DNA of 7,389 bases. Origin: DASZHC01 sp035938215 (GTDB lineage: Bacteria; Verrucomicrobiota; Verrucomicrobiia; Chthoniobacterales; JAFAMB01). Where the stretch lies: positions 1 to 7,389 of the forward strand of contig DASZHC010000158.1 of NCBI GenBank assembly GCA_035938215.1. The letters are read 5' to 3'. Position 1 is the first letter of the stretch. The number at the start of each line of letters is the position of its first letter. The notes under the pieces were generated by a model. The model was not told the DNA's origin, ran no database searches, and saw only the letters and a list, made by a program, of their open reading frames with translations. The translations under genes and the position numbers were made by a program. This document shows positions 5,403 through 7,389 of this stretch, piece by piece.

Positions 5403-6263
5403 GTGACATTTGTTTTGAGAATAATAGGAATCTTTTTATTGGCGGTAGGGCTGCTGAATGGAACCGCTCCGGCGTTGGCGTCTTCGAGTTCATCACAAAA
5501 AGCTGCAGCTAAGAAAAGCCAAGCTGCCAAGGGACACTCGCGGCGGTCTTTAACAAAGCACCGAATAGCGCGCAAAGGCCAGGGGCCCGCTCCGACCCAA
5601 AGCTTTGACGAGATTTTCCCTCCCGGGCATAAATTTACGCCCGAGGAGAAAGAAGAAGCGAGCGCGTTTGGGGTATTTTGCGAGAATGGCCAGTGGAAAG
5701 ACGCCTACAAATTCGTAACCAAGGCGGTAAAACAGCATCCGGAACGTTGGTGGCTATACGCGGCGAGAGCCGCCGCCGCGGCGAATTTGAACCGCCACAA
5801 AGATGTCATCGACGCGGTCGATCATGCTTTGCAGACTAACAACGGAGACGCGAACCGGCTGAATGTTTGTCAGCTCCAGATTTTGAAGGCTAACGCACAG
5901 AGCCGGCTCGGCAATAGAGCGGAGGCAATTAATACCTTTCTAGAGGCAGCGAAGACAGATCCAAAGGATCCCTACAGCCGGGCGGGAGCAGCGTGGTTGT
6001 TTGCCACTACGAAAGATCCAAAGATTCATAACCCGACTGCCGCGATGCAGCTAGCAACGGAAGCAGCCAAACTGGCTCATCAAAAGGATGCGACGATTTT
6101 GGATGTTTTAGCAGCGGCGTACGCGGCGCAGGGAGATTTCGCTTCGGCTCAACGTTGGGAAGGTAAAGCGATCCTTGGCGCGGATTCAGAAGACATTCCT
6201 GAGTTTCAAAAGCGCCTGGTCTATTATCAGACCAATAAGCCCTGGACCGAAGACTCGAAGTAA
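5403..6263 (+). CDS. Exported TPR-like helical-repeat protein of unknown function
   Basis: The 286-residue product starts with a likely Sec signal peptide: R6, a hydrophobic stretch I7-L18, then A-P-A-L-A with cleavage probably after A26 and before a run of five Ser. Next comes a basic, low-complexity linker at residues 32-60 rich in Lys, Arg, Ala and Ser, and a Pro-containing segment (T-Q-S-F-D-E-I-F-P-P-G, 65-75). From about residue 84 to 258 the protein is helical with TPR-like pairs: E-N-G-Q-W-K-D-A-Y at 94-102, a unit around L-G-N-R-A-E-A-I near 168-178, and L-A-A-A-Y-A-A-Q-G-D-F-A-S-A-Q near 235-249. Such repeats usually bind partner proteins, here probably in the periplasm or at the envelope. 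The GTG at 5403 is chosen because it gives a complete signal peptide; GGA lies just upstream and no ATG is available. No partner gene is apparent from the neighbours. Confidence 0.85.
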   Translation: MTFVLRIIGIFLLAVGLLNGTAPALASSSSSQKAAAKKSQAAKGHSRRSLTKHRIARKGQGPAPTQSFDEIFPPGHKFTPEEKEEASAFGVFCENGQWKDAYKFVTKAVKQHPERWWLYAARAAAAANLNRHKDVIDAVDHALQTNNGDANRLNVCQLQILKANAQSRLGNRAEAINTFLEAAKTDPKDPYSRAGAAWLFATTKDPKIHNPTAAMQLATEAAKLAHQKDATILDVLAAAYAAQGDFASAQRWEGKAILGADSEDIPEFQKRLVYYQTNKPWTEDSK

Positions 6264-6282
6264 TGCGCAGGCATTACTTCGA
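6255..6282 (+). terminator. Perfect 12-bp hairpin containing the stop codon of the TPR gene
   Basis: The bases at 6255-6266 (TCGAAGTAATGC) are exactly complementary to 6271-6282 (GCATTACTTCGA) around the 4-base loop GCAG. The TAA stop (6261-6263) lies inside the left half of the stem. There is no T-run after it, so it is not a textbook intrinsic terminator; it may protect the mRNA 3' end or act with the following repeat to stop transcription. Confidence 0.6.
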
Positions 6283-6283
6283 A

Positions 6284-6365
6284 ATGACAGATGACAAATA
6301 ACAAATGACAGATGCGGGGACCTTCTGCCCCGCGCCGGGTAGCCTCACCATTTGTCATTTGTCAT
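6284..6365. repeat. Inverted repeat with arms of 7-base tandem units (element 3)
   Basis: The left arm at 6284-6314 is a run of 7-base units close to AATGACA (variants GATGACA and AATAACA). The right arm at 6349-6365, read on the minus strand, continues the same ATGACAA pattern; 6291-6307 pairs with it at 16 of 17 positions. The core contains a separate GC-rich stem, GCGGGG (6314-6319) with CCCCGC (6328-6333). It lies in the convergent gap between the TPR gene and hrpB. Its build matches elements 1 and 2, with shorter arms and a shorter core. Confidence 0.82.
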
Positions 6366-6369
6366 AGCG

Positions 6370-6387
6370 TGCTGGCAGGCGCCAGCA
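6370..6387 (-). terminator. Hairpin just after the hrpB stop codon
   Basis: TGCTGGC (6370-6376) pairs perfectly with GCCAGCA (6381-6387) around the loop AGGC. On the minus strand it begins three bases after the hrpB stop codon at 6390-6392, a usual place for a transcript 3' end. No T-run follows, so the role is inferred from position and stem strength only. Confidence 0.4.
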
Positions 6388-6389
6388 GG

Positions 6390-7389
6390 CTAGCGCCATT
6401 CGTGTTTCGGGTATTTTCGTTGAAGCTCCAGCTTCAGCTTGGGATACGCTTCACGCCAAAACGTCGATAGCTCTTGGGTGATCTGAACGGGGCGATTATT
6501 TGGAGCTAATACATGAATCAGGACTGAGATTCGCCCGGCGCAAACTTTGAGAGATTCTTCGACGCCATAAAGATCTTGGATTCGGGCGGACAACACCGGC
6601 GGTTGCCCTCGGGTATACGAAAGCTTCAACCGCTTGCCCCCGGGAAGATCGAACCGGGGCGGCGCCAGACGATCAACTAACGGCAATTTTGACCCTGGTA
6701 ACCACGCTTTGAGTACCGGCCAAACCGGACGGTCCTTGATCTCGCGGTAACCGGTGGCGCCATGGCAGATTTGGGTAATCAAGTAACTGCGAGCTTCCTG
6801 ATCGATCTCCGGTAACTCCAATTCCGGATACCAGTCGTGCAAACAATTTACCCGGGTTATCCATTGTTCGACTTCATGGTCCCAATGGTCCAACGGACAC
6901 CGGCCATTGATAACCTCGGCGGCGAGCGCGGATGCAGTTGTGTCGTCCCCGCGTGGGTCGGTTTTGCGACTGTGCAGCACGAGGTCGCGGAAGGTCAGGT
7001 CGGTGCGAGCCACGACCCGACGCAATGCAGGGTCATAATACTCGGCGTGCGTTTCCTGAAAGTCTTCTGGGTAGAGCTCGCGTAACCATTCCTCTCGTAC
7101 GGAGGTTGCGAGCGACAGTAGAATCAAAAACTCTTCGTCACGCGCCTGTATCTCGCGAATCTCTGCCGCTACAAAGAGAGGGCTCTTTTGCACCACGCTT
7201 TCCCTGGCAAGAACGCCGCGACGACTATGGACTAGATCGCATCTCAATGTTCCGGCATCGACCCGCCGGCTAAGATGATCAGAAAAGCCAACCAGCAGGC
7301 ATTTGCCGAGAGATTCGGCGTCGAAATCATCCGGAGGTCTGGAAATGTCCAATCCTTCGGCTTTAGCGATATCAAGAAATTGATCGAAC
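6390..7389 (-). CDS. hrpB: ATP-dependent helicase HrpB, C-terminal part (start beyond window edge)
   Basis: HrpB is a DEAH-type putative RNA helicase of about 800 residues; only its last 332 codons are here. The frame remains open to the right edge (F-D-Q-F-L-D-I-A-K-A-E-G-L-D), so the TTG at 7352 should not be read as a true start. Recognisable parts are a region after the helicase core (V-V-A-R-T-D-L-T-F-R-D-L) and the HrpB C-terminal domain, with R-L-K-L-S-Y-T-R-G-Q-P-P-V-L-S-A-R-I-Q-D-L-Y-G-V, then R-P-V-Q-I-T-Q-E-L, F-W-R-E-A-Y-P and the ending R-K-Y-P-K-H-E-W-R. The ending R-Y-P-K-H-x-W is typical of the family. The RecA-like domains with the catalytic motifs are outside the window, so activity cannot be judged. 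It converges on the TPR gene across repeat element 3. Confidence 0.93.
   Translation of the reverse strand, partial: FDQFLDIAKAEGLDISRPPDDFDAESLGKCLLVGFSDHLSRRVDAGTLRCDLVHSRRGVLARESVVQKSPLFVAAEIREIQARDEEFLILLSLATSVREEWLRELYPEDFQETHAEYYDPALRRVVARTDLTFRDLVLHSRKTDPRGDDTTASALAAEVINGRCPLDHWDHEVEQWITRVNCLHDWYPELELPEIDQEARSYLITQICHGATGYREIKDRPVWPVLKAWLPGSKLPLVDRLAPPRFDLPGGKRLKLSYTRGQPPVLSARIQDLYGVEESLKVCAGRISVLIHVLAPNNRPVQITQELSTFWREAYPKLKLELQRKYPKHEWR

Noticed and set aside
7352..7352. TTG at 7352 as the start of hrpB
   Set aside because: The frame stays open and HrpB-like to the window edge, and the protein here is only the C-terminal part of an about 800-residue family.

Overview
This window reads as an ordinary chromosomal stretch of a free-living bacterium with roughly balanced base composition. 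It holds seven protein genes, two of them cut by the window ends, and no RNA genes, phage genes or transposases. The mix of housekeeping genes, mostly weak or absent Shine-Dalgarno sequences, and a secreted helical-repeat protein with an alanine-rich mature part would fit Verrucomicrobiota or a related soil lineage. That placement is an impression from protein style, not something the sequence proves.

Positions 1-2576 hold a tight minus-strand cluster, read from high to low coordinates: a low-molecular-weight phosphatase/ArsC-like protein, purC (SAICAR synthase of purine synthesis), a PPK2-type polyphosphate:nucleotide phosphotransferase, and the start of tgt (tRNA-guanine transglycosylase). 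An 11-base overlap and gaps of about 15-22 bases suggest one transcript. purC and PPK2 both touch the purine nucleotide pool, while tgt acts on tRNA and the phosphatase target is unknown.

A divergent gap (2577-2865) follows, then a plus-strand DEAD-box RNA helicase with a DEVD motif II. It faces a minus-strand ADP-ribosylglycohydrolase-family gene (4226-5221) of the crystallin-J1-like type. Divergent from that is a plus-strand exported TPR-like protein (5403-6263), which converges on the C-terminal part of the helicase gene hrpB (6390 to the right edge).

The least ordinary content lies between the genes. Three of the four larger intergenic gaps each carry a long inverted repeat whose arms are themselves short tandem repeats: 8-base units at 2629-2789, 7-base units at 4079-4217, and 7-base units at 6284-6365. 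The unit sequences differ but the architecture is the same, so they look like members of one family of non-coding palindromic elements (REP/MITE-like or terminator-like). The third is flanked by two strong hairpins, one of which contains the stop codon of the TPR gene. No defence system, CRISPR array or obvious new enzyme system is visible.
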